Below the pieces are notes generated by a model. It did not search any database, was not told the origin of the DNA, and was given only the letters and a program-made list of their open reading frames with translations. A stretch of DNA of 34,481 bases from NCBI GenBank assembly GCA_944414825.1, contig CALYBN010000081.1, forward strand, positions 1-34,481, read 5' to 3'. Below are positions 22,680-32,118 of this stretch, piece by piece (within the stretch, counting starts at the first letter, position 1; every line of letters begins with the position of its first letter). Source of the stretch: an uncultured Rikenellaceae bacterium. Its GTDB lineage: Bacteria > Bacteroidota > Bacteroidia > Bacteroidales > Rikenellaceae. The translations under genes and the position numbers were made by a program.

Positions 22680-24524
22680 CTACTCCACTGTCACCGACTT
22701 GGCAAGATTACGAGGCTGATCGACATCTCGCCCCTTGTTCACCGCAATATAGTAGGCCAGCAACTGCAAAGGCACGGAAACGACCAGCGGCATAAGACAT
22801 TCGGGAGCTGTCGGCACCTCGATGCAATAATCTGCAATGTTACGCACCACCGTATCCCCTTGCTCCACAATGGCGATAATTCTTCCGCCACGAGCCTTGA
22901 TCTCCTGTATATTGCTGACCGTTTTCTCATAGATGCTGTCCCGCGTCGCAATCGCAACAACCGGCATCTCACTGTCAATCAACGCGATTGGGCCGTGCTT
23001 CATCTCCGCAGCCGGATACCCTTCCGCATGGATATAAGAGATTTCCTTTAATTTCAACGCCCCCTCCAAGGCTGCCGGATAGTTGTATCCCCGCCCCAGA
23101 TAGATGAAATTACGAGCATAAGTGAACATCTTCGAAAAATCCCGAATCTGCGCATCGAGCTCTACGGCCTGCTCAATCAAAGCCGGCAGGTGCAACAACC
23201 CATTTGCAATCTCTCGGAAATGCTCCTCTCCGATCGTTCCCTTCGCACGCGCCAGCGTCAGCGCCACCATCGCCATCACGGTCACCTGCCCCGTGAAAGC
23301 CTTTGTCGAGGCCACGCCAATCTCCGGCCCCACATGAATATAGGCTCCGGAATCCGTTGCTCGCGCAATCGACGACCCTACCACATTACAAATCCCGAAG
23401 ATAAAAGCACCGTTCTTTTTGGCCAGTTCGACCGCTGCCAGCGTATCGGCCGTCTCCCCTGACTGCGAAACGGCAATCACTACATCGTCGGGACCGATCA
23501 CCGGATTCCGATAGCGGAACTCCGAAGCATATTCCACCTCAACCGGAATGCGGCACAAATCCTCGATTAGGTGTTCGCCGATCAGTGCGGCATGCCACGA
23601 CGTACCGCATCCCACAAAGACAATCCGTTTCGCCTGCAGGAAGCGCTCGCAATTGGCCATTACACCCGACAGCACTACATTGCTCCCGTCGGCCGCCACC
23701 CGGCCCCGGATGCAATCCACAATGGTTTTGGGTTGTTCGTGGATCTCCTTGAGCATGAAATGCGGATAGCCTCCCTTCTCAAGTTGGCTGATACTCAGTT
23801 CCAACTTTTTAATATCAACTCGTGACTCGATATTATCGAGGTTGACAATTTTCAAAGGTTTGTTCCGATTGATGACTGCAATCTCACCGTCATTCACATA
23901 GACCACCCGGTCGGTATACTCCACAATGGGCGTAGCATCCGAAGCCAGGAAATACTCCCCTTCGCCCACACCGATCACCATCGGGCTGCTCTTGCGGGCT
24001 GCGATGATCTCATCACAATTTCCTTTCTCTACCACAGCAATAGCGTAGGCCCCAACCACCTGTTTCAACGCCGACTGTACCGCTTCGAACAACGAACAGT
24101 TATTGGTCGTCTTCACATATTCGATCAACTGCACCAACACCTCGGTATCGGTACCACTCTTAAAAGTATAGCCATTCTCAATCAGAGCGTCCTTCAGCAC
24201 ACCATAATTCTCGATAATACCGTTATGGATCAGCGCGATGTTTCCCGATTCGGAATAATGCGGATGGGCATTCACATCATTAGGTTCCCCATGCGTTGCC
24301 CAGCGAGTGTGAGCAATACCGATATGTCCACTGACATCTTTCGACACCGTGAAATTCTCCAGGTCAGCGACCTTCCCGCGACACTTCTGCACATTCAACC
24401 GACCGTCGTCGCTCACCAGAGCGACACCGGCGCTATCGTAACCTCGATATTCCAGCCGATGCAGTCCGCTGATCAAAATGGGAAACGCCTCCCGATATCC
24501 CACATAGCCTACGATTCCACACAT
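22680..24524 (-). CDS. glmS: Glutamine-fructose-6-phosphate aminotransferase (isomerizing)
   Basis: Encodes 614 residues. GlmS makes glucosamine-6-phosphate from fructose-6-phosphate and glutamine, the entry step to UDP-GlcNAc for peptidoglycan and lipopolysaccharide. Cys2 in M-C-G-I-V-G-Y is the glutaminase nucleophile. H-R-L-E-Y-R-G-Y-D-S-A-G, H-T-R-W-A-T-H-G and the N-G-I-I-E-N block complete that domain. Two SIS sugar-isomerase domains follow, with C-G-T-S-W-H-A, S-Q-S-G-E-T-A-D-T and E-G-A-L-K-L-K-E-I-S-Y-I-H-A-E. The C-terminus K-S-V-T-V-E is normal. The leader is short (about 20 bases), so there is no room for a glmS ribozyme. Confidence 0.97.
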   Translation of the reverse strand: MCGIVGYVGYREAFPILISGLHRLEYRGYDSAGVALVSDDGRLNVQKCRGKVADLENFTVSKDVSGHIGIAHTRWATHGEPNDVNAHPHYSESGNIALIHNGIIENYGVLKDALIENGYTFKSGTDTEVLVQLIEYVKTTNNCSLFEAVQSALKQVVGAYAIAVVEKGNCDEIIAARKSSPMVIGVGEGEYFLASDATPIVEYTDRVVYVNDGEIAVINRNKPLKIVNLDNIESRVDIKKLELSISQLEKGGYPHFMLKEIHEQPKTIVDCIRGRVAADGSNVVLSGVMANCERFLQAKRIVFVGCGTSWHAALIGEHLIEDLCRIPVEVEYASEFRYRNPVIGPDDVVIAVSQSGETADTLAAVELAKKNGAFIFGICNVVGSSIARATDSGAYIHVGPEIGVASTKAFTGQVTVMAMVALTLARAKGTIGEEHFREIANGLLHLPALIEQAVELDAQIRDFSKMFTYARNFIYLGRGYNYPAALEGALKLKEISYIHAEGYPAAEMKHGPIALIDSEMPVVAIATRDSIYEKTVSNIQEIKARGGRIIAIVEQGDTVVRNIADYCIEVPTAPECLMPLVVSVPLQLLAYYIAVNKGRDVDQPRNLAKSVTVE

Positions 24525-24548
24525 ACATTATTTTATTTATAATTCGTG

Positions 24549-24556
24549 CAAATATA
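24549..24556 (-). promoter_or_regulatory. glmS -7 box
   Basis: Minus-strand TATATTTG matches TAnnTTTG. It lies about 25 bases before the ATG at 24524. Confidence 0.65.
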
Positions 24557-24911
24557 CACTATTTTTGTCAGAGTACCTTTCACGAAAAGGTCAAAATATG
24601 CTCTTCACAACCACATCTCCAATACGGGCAAACCTTCTATAATCAGCACCGACGCAACAGACACAACCCCATCTTATCGAAAGGTCCAAGAAGAGAGAAT
24701 AAATAACCGGCCTGCAGAGTGTGATATTTTCAGTAAAAATGAAAAATATTTAACAAGTGTTCCGATTATCATTTTTTTGACATATATTTGTTGCGTAAAA
24801 AAGAGGGAAAATTTTTGTAATATATATTACTTTTTTGATTTTCCAGACATTTTTTCATATCTAATTGATAGTGAGTAAAATAAACAATAAACCCCTAATA
24901 TCATCGACAAA
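24557..24911 (+). promoter_or_regulatory. Upstream region of the giant PLP/P-loop gene
   Basis: No gene is seen. It becomes very A/T-rich from about 24725. TATATTTG at 24783-24790 fits a -7 box and would give a leader of about 115 bases. Inside that leader, 24817-24830 is a perfect 14-base palindrome, GTAATATATATTAC, embedded in A and T runs. It could be an operator or a weak hairpin. No -33 element is clear. Confidence 0.45.
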
Positions 24912-27900
24912 ATGAAGATAGTTGGTGAACCCAAGGCATTCTTAAGCAACGAAGCACTGCAACTGCTCGACCTGTACCGTTCGCTCGGCGAACGGGCGGA
25001 AATCTTCCTTCCACGCCACATCTACGACAACCTGACAAACTTTGTCAGCCTATGCATGGAAGAGCCCGACGACCCGGCCAAACAACAGGCCGAAATCAAC
25101 AAATATCTGCTGCGTTTTCGGGAAGACATCCCCGGATATGTGGACGTCTCGTTGATGCTCATCCCGCACAACAATTCCAAAGCGTTCGAATTAAGTAATC
25201 AGCGGGGCCGCTTCGTCCGCAAGATCGACGAATTGACCGACACCGACGGAACTACCACCGAACTGCGCACGTTACTGAAAAATATCCGCGACACGCATGA
25301 CTTCTCGGTCGGGACACCGCCCGTAAACAGTTCTCACATCGATTTCATGTCGCAATTGCAATTGGGCGGACATGTACGCGACTTGCGCAAATACCGTGAC
25401 GTGATCGGCGTAACGGGTGACCTAAATGAGGCCCATTGGAACTACATGATGGATACGCTGGAGCAGATGATCAGTCAGAGCACCCACTACACGACCAACG
25501 CCGAAAAGACCGACTTCCTGAACCGCACCTGCTGGACCGTCAATTTCAAAGGATTGAACGGTATGATCCGCACGGTCGTCTCGGGCAATGCCGACAAGGC
25601 GGTGGAGCTGCTCAAGGGCGACGTCTTCAGCAGTGCCTCTGTGGTTGTGGCAGACTCACCCTCGCCGGAAGATCTCTACGAGCGGATGACGACCGACACG
25701 ACCAGCATCTTCGTAGTAAAGGTACCGCATGTGCGCATCAACCACTACTCGGGAGAGAAGTGGTTCCCGCTGCTGACCCGTCTGGTGATCGTGGACAACT
25801 CGAAGGAGTCGCGCAGTTCGAACACCTCGCTGGTGTTCTGCTTCCACAACGGCATCATCAACACCCTGAATAAGGTACACACCAAGAAGTTGGGTTCGCC
25901 AGCCAACACGCAGTTGAACCTGCGTCTGATTCTCGAGAATGTGAACCCGTCCTACCTGAGTGAGTTCCGCGAGAAAATCGAGGCCCAGATCGCCGTCTAT
26001 GCCCGCGAGCTGGAGCAGATGCTCACCGAGCAGACGGGCAGCGTGGACAACATCGAAAAACGGATCACACTCTTCAAACTGGATGCCTTCTCGCGCCAGG
26101 TGGTGCAGGACAAATATTCGCTCGAGAAGTTGCGCGACTTCATCTTCTTCCTTGAGAATTGCCACCAGCCCGAAAGCAAGCAGATCCAGACCCAGGAACT
26201 GATCGACGAGTTTGAGAACCGGATGAAGCAGTACTTCTATGCCGGCAATAAATACATCGACATCGTGACCATCCTCGAGGGCGGCGGCCGCAACCAAATC
26301 CGCACCTTCGGGCAATACCTGCTGGGCCGCACGTTCATTGGGGCCAGCAGCAAGGTGCGTTATGCCTGTCGGCTGATCCTGGACATCATTCCGAGTTGCT
26401 ACGAGCGTACGGTGAAGAACCACTTCCACAAAAACTTCGGCATCAACCTGTTCCTTGAGAAATACAAGGAGTACATCACCAAAGTGGGCAAAGATGCCGA
26501 CAACAAGGGACGCTTCGAGAAGTTCCTGATCGACCTGGGCATCCGCGACAAATATTTCGCTCTGGGCGACGAGGACAAGGAGATCGTCAAGAACTTCATC
26601 TCGGCCTTGGGCAACCTGGACCAGACTTCAGTGTCGGACTCCGTACAGATGATCATCCGCGACCTGCTGTTCAATCCGAACGGCAGGCCCAAACCCTATA
26701 TTATCTATAATGCACAGCAGGCTTGGGAGTACAAGGACCTGTTGCCGGACGACTGCTTCGACGTCAATCCGTTCGACATCGAGATCGAAAATCACGAAGA
26801 TGGCCGGTTGGCTTACGACAGACTGGTGGACAAACTGCTGCGCATCAAATCTACGCTGTCGCTGTTCGATGAAAGCGGCTCTCTGTGGGATCTGTTCTGC
26901 GACAACACGACGATCGTAATCAACGACCCGAACAACCCGACGGGTTACACCGATTTCAACAGCGAGGCCGTCAATTCGTTCCTCAAGTTCCTCAATACGT
27001 CCAAGATCACGCTCTTCCTCGACGAGGCCTATGCCGAGAGCGTGAAGATCGAAGATCGCGAAATGCCCAAATGGAGGACCATCTCGCGCTACATCATGAA
27101 CAACATCAACGCCCAGTCGCGCATCAAGGCCATCTCGTCGCTCTCGACCACCAAGAACCTCTGCGCTACGGGTGAACGTCTCGGAGCCATCGCCACCACG
27201 CCGCAGGCCGCCGAATTCGCCGCCTATGCCCGCAAGTGCAACGAAGCGGAGCACGGCAACAACAACTCGCTGCTGATGCTCAACAACTCGCTGGAAACGG
27301 CACAGGAAGCCAAGAGCATCAAGGATACGATCGAAGCCAAGCTGCCGAAAAACGCCTCGCGCAGCAGCATCCGGAAAGTCATCGTCAACTTCATCAAGGA
27401 TCAGATTGACAAGACGGAACGCTACAACCGCAACAGCATCAGCAGCCAGCTGCACAAAACGGCCGGATTCGAAGGTTCGCCGCTCTACCTGTTCCTGTTG
27501 GACGAACTGGTGGCACTGGACAAGCTGGACGTACTGGGGCTGCCAGACGACTTCAAGTATCACGACGAGCCGTTCTTCAGTTACTACCAGAGCAAGCTGA
27601 TCAAGAACCTGAACAAGTTCCGCGTCAACAAGAACTTCCGCGAAGAGTCGCTCAAACGGCTCTCGATGGCCAAGAAGACAGCCCATCGGCTGCTGGAACA
27701 GTACGGAACGGATGCGCTGGAGGTAGTGGAGAGCGACGGCTCGTATCTGTTCAACTTCCGAATCAAGGGCCACCCGTCCTATGCCGATCTGCTGTCGTTC
27801 TGCAACTTCCTGGCCCGCAACCGCGGTATCGCAACGGTACCCTACCCCACAGGATTGGTACGTTTCGCAATCGGCGGCTACATCAGCGCCTCGAAAGAGG

Positions 27901-30900
27901 GCATGAAAATCTTCTCGGCCGAGGTGGAAGACGCCTTCTCGATCTTCATCAAATACTGGCTGCGCTTCGCCGAAATGCGAGCCGACGAGGCCAACAAGGA
28001 GGTGGATTCCAAGACGCTTCTGAGCCGAATCTTCAGCAGCGCAAAAGACAAGGAGTTCATCGAAACGGTCATCGCCGACTATGCCGCTTCGGCCAAGTAC
28101 AAAAAGGACAAGGCACCCTCGCTCCAGATCCGCGACGTGCGCTCGCTCTACCACGCCTCGCCGGAAAAGAGCGGCGTGACGATCACCACGATCGGCCGCT
28201 CGGCCAACTCGGTGATCGAACTGCACGGCGATCTGGTGGGTTCATGCTCCGATGTATTCGAATTCATCCGCAGCGCGGCCTTCACGAAGATTTACGAAAA
28301 CTTGTTGGCGCAAATTTACAAGCGCATCCCGGCGCTGGCCGACCTGGACTTCAATACGGTCAGCTCGCGCTACTCGAAGGCGGTGATTCTGAAATACATC
28401 ACCAACAAACGGACCTTCCAGCCCAATCACCACGTACTGGATAATCCGGAGGAGAAGAACATCATGCGCGAGGTGCTGATCGAGATGGAGAACCTGCTCT
28501 TCTCGGACAGCAAGATGAAGATCATGGCCATCAACGCCACCGGCAATCCGGCCCTGGACAAGGCCAAGTTGGAGGGTCTGAATGCCATCATCAAGAAGTA
28601 TATCCGCGAGATCCTGCTCCACTTCAACCTACCGTTCGAAAAGGAGAGCCTCGAACCGAGCCGCCGCGAGATCATCCGTACCGCCGGCGAATGCTTCGAG
28701 GAAATCACGGGCATCAAACTCACAGAGCTTAATCTCAACATCTGGGTCGACGAGTTCATGACTGGCCTGCGTGAGTTGCCCGAGTTCAGCAGCATCGCCC
28801 TCTCGCACAAAAGCATCGGATACATTCTCGATGCGATCGCCGACGGAGTGAACAAATCGGGTGAGGTGACCGACAAGATCCTCTACCTCTACCTGCTCAA
28901 CAACGACCATTCGTTCTACAAGATGGTATGCGCACGGCTGAAATACTTCAGCGACCGCATTGCAGCCTGTGAGGATGGCGAGATCCGGATGTTCACCGAG
29001 GAGTTCGTCACCAGCATCCTGCCCATGCAGTTGCAGGAGATCAGCAGCTACATCATGCGCAAGCGCGACATTAAGATCGCCGAAAACGAAATCTATGCCG
29101 TCAGCCGCAAGGTGGTGCGGTTCTATATCAGCCTCATCAAGCGGACCAAGGGTACGGACTACTACAACCGTTACGCCCACACGCTGGTGCGGATTGTTGA
29201 AACGGCTTTCCGCAAGCAGAACTCGAGCGTGAACGAGATGGTGCAGCACGGCATCTCGATCTACAAAGGCTTCACGATGGAGAACAAGGCACTCGAAACG
29301 TTCGAGGGAGGCCGCATCAGTTGGATCAACGAGTTGATGAGCAAGTGCGGCGTCATCAGTTCCGAGCAGCCCGTACAGGAGCACACCCGCATCGTGACCG
29401 ACGCCAAGAAGCGCGAATATCCGTTCCACAAGATCGACCGCGTGGAGCTGAAAAAACGCGAAGGCGAGCCCGATGCCGACAGTCCGGTCGACTACATCCG
29501 GTTCATCAACCCGCGTCCCGACTCGACGTTCTTCACCGAACGGCTGGCGCGCTTCGTGGCCAACATGGACTCGGACGACTATCGCTGCAAGGTGGTTAAA
29601 CACGGTATTGTGAAGGAATTGGTGATCTTCCAGAAGGGTTATCTGAAGTATCTGACCGACAACTACCGGCTCAACTACACGGAGGATATCCCGCTGGAGG
29701 CGATCCGCAATTTCGTGCCGGACGTGATCAGCCTGCTCGGCGCTCCCGAGAAATTGATCTCCTTCCCGCAGATCGGATATTTCGACATCAAGGGCCCCTC
29801 GGGCAACATCAAGACCATCGTCACCCCGCTCAAATCCGAAGCAGACTATTTCGGCGATGTGAAGAAACCGCGTCTGACCGTGATCAACGAAAAGGTGAAG
29901 GAGATGGGCGGTATTCCGCGTCACGGCTCACTGTTCCTGGTGGAGGAGAATGACGGAAGCGTCTTTGTAATCGAAATTAACGGTGACAGCGGCGTGGGCA
30001 AGAGCGAGATGATCGCAGCCTTCGTCCTCAAGTGGCTGAAGAACAATCTGGAAGGTATCCGTTCGGTGAAGATGATCGCCGGCGACATGTTCCACGAGTT
30101 CCAGGATGCCGAGGGAAATCTCTACGGCATCGGCACCGAGGTAGGCGACTTCTCCCGCACAACAGATTTCGACCCAGATTATATCAAATATTACAAATAT
30201 CTGTTCGAGAGCAGTGCCGACAGCAATGCCAGCGACCTGAACAAGCGCAGCACGGTGAGCGGCATGTGCGACATCACGATGCCCTATAAAATCGACATCA
30301 TGCTCAGCGCCAGCAACTACTCGAAGCAGGAGGCCGGCATCACCCGCGTGGACAATCCGGAAAACTTCCTGCTCTACATCGACGCCCACGGCGAACGCAA
30401 GGAAAAAGCGACCAGCAGCGACGGCCCCAACTTCCAGCGGACCTTGAAACGCTATACGGCCGACAAGAACATCGTCGATGTAATCGCCCGCCACGGCAAC
30501 TATCTGGACGATATCCTCGACTGGGATTTCAATCCGGCCGACCGGAACTACTACCTGGCCTCGTCATTCAAACTGCTCGACAAGATCGACGTGACGGAGG
30601 TCGTGAAGATGATCTTCGTGGGCAAGGAGTTCGCAGCCAACGGATTCAGGTATACGATCAAAGACGTGGCGTTCGACATGATCCAGAACCGGTTCATCGC
30701 CACCGTCTCCTACAAAGAGGGCGAAGAGGAGTTCGAAACCGACATGCTGCTCGACCGCAAGATCTTCAGTTCGATCTTCGACTCGATCGCCAGCACGCCG
30801 GGCGGACAGCCCTTCATCGCTGAAGAGGGTCAAGTGGAGTGCGTGAAGTCGCTGATCGACTGTCTGCGCGGCGGCAAGGACGGCAAGGGCAAGGCACGGT

Positions 30901-31610
30901 TCATCCAATGCGGCGTCCTCTCGACCGAGATCGGCAAGAAGGGCCGCGAGATCACCGGTCCGCAAAAAGCTGCCGCAGCCCTGAAGCAGTTGATCCAGGA
31001 GGTGCGTGTGAACAAACCCGAGATCAACGAGGGTAAGATCAAGGTGAAACGCCTGCTCAACGAGAAGTATCACCACATCTTCGGCGGCAACATGAACAGC
31101 AGCGAATTGTGGCGCTACAACTTCTACCTCTACCAGTTGGAAAACATGCGCAAGGCCGATCTGCGCCGCATGGACAACAAGAGCAAGCGGGTGGACATCA
31201 GCAATCTGGTGGATTTCGTGCCCGTGGACAAGAACAAGGAGTTCAGTCCGCTGTTGGTCAACCCCAACCTGAACATTGAGTTGAGCAGCTTCAGCGAGAC
31301 GTTCGAAGAGTTGATGAGCCTACCGAACTATCCGGATTTCGCCGAGGAGTTCGCAGCCCGTGTCGACAAACTCTATATCGCCGAAGGATACAGTCGCGAG
31401 ACCAACATCAACAACATGATCGTACAGTTGCTCATGATGGAGGATTACGTCTCGTCAGACGACATCGCACGCGGCAGCGTGATCGAGAAAGTGAACCGCG
31501 AAACGATCGCAGCAGCCAAATACGCCGTCGTACAGTTCCTCGCCGCAAAGGAGGCTGCCGAACCGAAGGTAAAAACAGAAACGGCTAAAAACGGAAAATC
31601 GAAAAAATAG
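24912..31610 (+). CDS. Giant PLP aminotransferase-like / HprK-PEPCK-like P-loop protein
   Basis: Encodes 2232 residues with no signal peptide or membrane segment, so it is probably cytoplasmic. Residues about 570-1000 match a fold-type-I PLP aminotransferase: N671-D-P-N-N-P-T-G, D704-E-A-Y, S-L-S-T-T-K748 (candidate PLP lysine), G-E-R756-L-G and R984 at the place of the carboxylate-binding Arg. Near residue 1691, I-N-G-D-S-G-V-G-K1697-S-E matches the HprK-type Walker A, followed by A-G-D in the place of an acidic metal ligand. Residues 1-570, 1000-1640 and 1900-2232 are mostly helical and unassigned; the tail is Lys-rich. Codon use is strongly biased to C/G-ending codons, suggesting good expression. 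The gene stands alone. The function is unknown. Confidence 0.85.
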   Translation: MKIVGEPKAFLSNEALQLLDLYRSLGERAEIFLPRHIYDNLTNFVSLCMEEPDDPAKQQAEINKYLLRFREDIPGYVDVSLMLIPHNNSKAFELSNQRGRFVRKIDELTDTDGTTTELRTLLKNIRDTHDFSVGTPPVNSSHIDFMSQLQLGGHVRDLRKYRDVIGVTGDLNEAHWNYMMDTLEQMISQSTHYTTNAEKTDFLNRTCWTVNFKGLNGMIRTVVSGNADKAVELLKGDVFSSASVVVADSPSPEDLYERMTTDTTSIFVVKVPHVRINHYSGEKWFPLLTRLVIVDNSKESRSSNTSLVFCFHNGIINTLNKVHTKKLGSPANTQLNLRLILENVNPSYLSEFREKIEAQIAVYARELEQMLTEQTGSVDNIEKRITLFKLDAFSRQVVQDKYSLEKLRDFIFFLENCHQPESKQIQTQELIDEFENRMKQYFYAGNKYIDIVTILEGGGRNQIRTFGQYLLGRTFIGASSKVRYACRLILDIIPSCYERTVKNHFHKNFGINLFLEKYKEYITKVGKDADNKGRFEKFLIDLGIRDKYFALGDEDKEIVKNFISALGNLDQTSVSDSVQMIIRDLLFNPNGRPKPYIIYNAQQAWEYKDLLPDDCFDVNPFDIEIENHEDGRLAYDRLVDKLLRIKSTLSLFDESGSLWDLFCDNTTIVINDPNNPTGYTDFNSEAVNSFLKFLNTSKITLFLDEAYAESVKIEDREMPKWRTISRYIMNNINAQSRIKAISSLSTTKNLCATGERLGAIATTPQAAEFAAYARKCNEAEHGNNNSLLMLNNSLETAQEAKSIKDTIEAKLPKNASRSSIRKVIVNFIKDQIDKTERYNRNSISSQLHKTAGFEGSPLYLFLLDELVALDKLDVLGLPDDFKYHDEPFFSYYQSKLIKNLNKFRVNKNFREESLKRLSMAKKTAHRLLEQYGTDALEVVESDGSYLFNFRIKGHPSYADLLSFCNFLARNRGIATVPYPTGLVRFAIGGYISASKEGMKIFSAEVEDAFSIFIKYWLRFAEMRADEANKEVDSKTLLSRIFSSAKDKEFIETVIADYAASAKYKKDKAPSLQIRDVRSLYHASPEKSGVTITTIGRSANSVIELHGDLVGSCSDVFEFIRSAAFTKIYENLLAQIYKRIPALADLDFNTVSSRYSKAVILKYITNKRTFQPNHHVLDNPEEKNIMREVLIEMENLLFSDSKMKIMAINATGNPALDKAKLEGLNAIIKKYIREILLHFNLPFEKESLEPSRREIIRTAGECFEEITGIKLTELNLNIWVDEFMTGLRELPEFSSIALSHKSIGYILDAIADGVNKSGEVTDKILYLYLLNNDHSFYKMVCARLKYFSDRIAACEDGEIRMFTEEFVTSILPMQLQEISSYIMRKRDIKIAENEIYAVSRKVVRFYISLIKRTKGTDYYNRYAHTLVRIVETAFRKQNSSVNEMVQHGISIYKGFTMENKALETFEGGRISWINELMSKCGVISSEQPVQEHTRIVTDAKKREYPFHKIDRVELKKREGEPDADSPVDYIRFINPRPDSTFFTERLARFVANMDSDDYRCKVVKHGIVKELVIFQKGYLKYLTDNYRLNYTEDIPLEAIRNFVPDVISLLGAPEKLISFPQIGYFDIKGPSGNIKTIVTPLKSEADYFGDVKKPRLTVINEKVKEMGGIPRHGSLFLVEENDGSVFVIEINGDSGVGKSEMIAAFVLKWLKNNLEGIRSVKMIAGDMFHEFQDAEGNLYGIGTEVGDFSRTTDFDPDYIKYYKYLFESSADSNASDLNKRSTVSGMCDITMPYKIDIMLSASNYSKQEAGITRVDNPENFLLYIDAHGERKEKATSSDGPNFQRTLKRYTADKNIVDVIARHGNYLDDILDWDFNPADRNYYLASSFKLLDKIDVTEVVKMIFVGKEFAANGFRYTIKDVAFDMIQNRFIATVSYKEGEEEFETDMLLDRKIFSSIFDSIASTPGGQPFIAEEGQVECVKSLIDCLRGGKDGKGKARFIQCGVLSTEIGKKGREITGPQKAAAALKQLIQEVRVNKPEINEGKIKVKRLLNEKYHHIFGGNMNSSELWRYNFYLYQLENMRKADLRRMDNKSKRVDISNLVDFVPVDKNKEFSPLLVNPNLNIELSSFSETFEELMSLPNYPDFAEEFAARVDKLYIAEGYSRETNINNMIVQLLMMEDYVSSDDIARGSVIEKVNRETIAAAKYAVVQFLAAKEAAEPKVKTETAKNGKSKK

Positions 31611-31624
31611 CTCACTTGTGGGGC

Positions 31625-31672
31625 AATAAATGCAGAAGGCGTCGGCTAATGCCGACGCCTTCTGCATTTATT
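31625..31672 (+). terminator. Long hairpin after the giant gene
   Basis: The arms at 31625-31646 and 31651-31672 are perfectly complementary over 22 bases around a TAAT loop. The stem starts 15 bases after the stop. There is no separate T-run, but the A/T ends form part of the stem. Confidence 0.85.
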
Positions 31673-31705
31673 AATCACCTGCACATGGCAGGGAAGAACA
31701 TAAGG

Positions 31706-31763
31706 AAAAAGGCGACACTACAGCAATCCAAGAGGAAATTCTTGTTCCTCGCAACGTGTCGCC
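31706..31763 (-). terminator. Terminator of the YtxH/holin-like operon
   Basis: The outer arms GGCGACAC/GTGTCGCC (31711-31718 and 31756-31763) enclose an inner GAGGAA/TTCCTC stem (31732-31737 and 31745-31750). On the minus strand a T5 run follows (31706-31710). Confidence 0.8.
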
Positions 31764-31794
31764 TGCACGGATCTAAGCCCCGTGCGACCGCCGG

Positions 31795-32118
31795 CTATCC
31801 GACAGACGCCTTGCCGGAAGTCCGAGCGGCAGTAGTAGACTCTGCAGAACCCTCTTCAGGCACTGGCCGACAAAACAGGCTTTTTACAAATCGGATAAAC
31901 CCAGAGATGCGGCACACCAGTTCCTGCCAAGAATCGAAATGACGGGAAACAGCGCCTGTCAAATAGGTAAACGAAAACACACCGCGCAATTGTTGCCCAT
32001 CTTCAAGAAGTCGAGCCTCCTGCATCTCGATCAGCATCGAGAGCCGGAATCGTTCGGCTCGGAGTTGTTCGAGAGTCCGGATACGAGAATAGTCACTGCT
32101 ACAGCCGGTCATCTTCAT
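31795..32118 (-). CDS. Small hypothetical protein, third gene of the YtxH/holin-like operon
   Basis: Encodes 107 residues with no recognised domain. The first 40 residues are rich in Arg, Leu and Glu and look helical (R-I-R-T-L-E-Q-L-R-A-E-R-F-R-L). A middle part contains F-D-S-W-Q-E-L-V-C-R-I-S-G-F-I. The tail is Ser/Thr/Ala-rich. It overlaps the end of the holin-like gene by 20 bases, which argues that it is real and translationally coupled. Similar three-gene sets (YtxH, holin-like, small protein) are common in Bacteroidota. An internal ATG at 32112 is an alternative start. It may act with the two membrane proteins, but this is only context. Confidence 0.65.
   Translation of the reverse strand: MKMTGCSSDYSRIRTLEQLRAERFRLSMLIEMQEARLLEDGQQLRGVFSFTYLTGAVSRHFDSWQELVCRISGFIRFVKSLFCRPVPEEGSAESTTAARTSGKASVG

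Noticed and set aside
24525-24548. glmS ribozyme or riboswitch upstream of glmS
   Set aside because: The -7 box leaves only about 20 bases of leader, too short for the ribozyme.
26628-28226. A 532-codon open frame on the minus strand inside the giant gene
   Set aside because: It is a shadow of strongly biased codons on the other strand, with low-complexity Val/Glu/Gln/Asp content and no domain.
28629-29924. A 431-codon open frame on the minus strand inside the giant gene
   Set aside because: Same reasoning: antisense to a well-supported coding region, with no recognisable motif or start signal.
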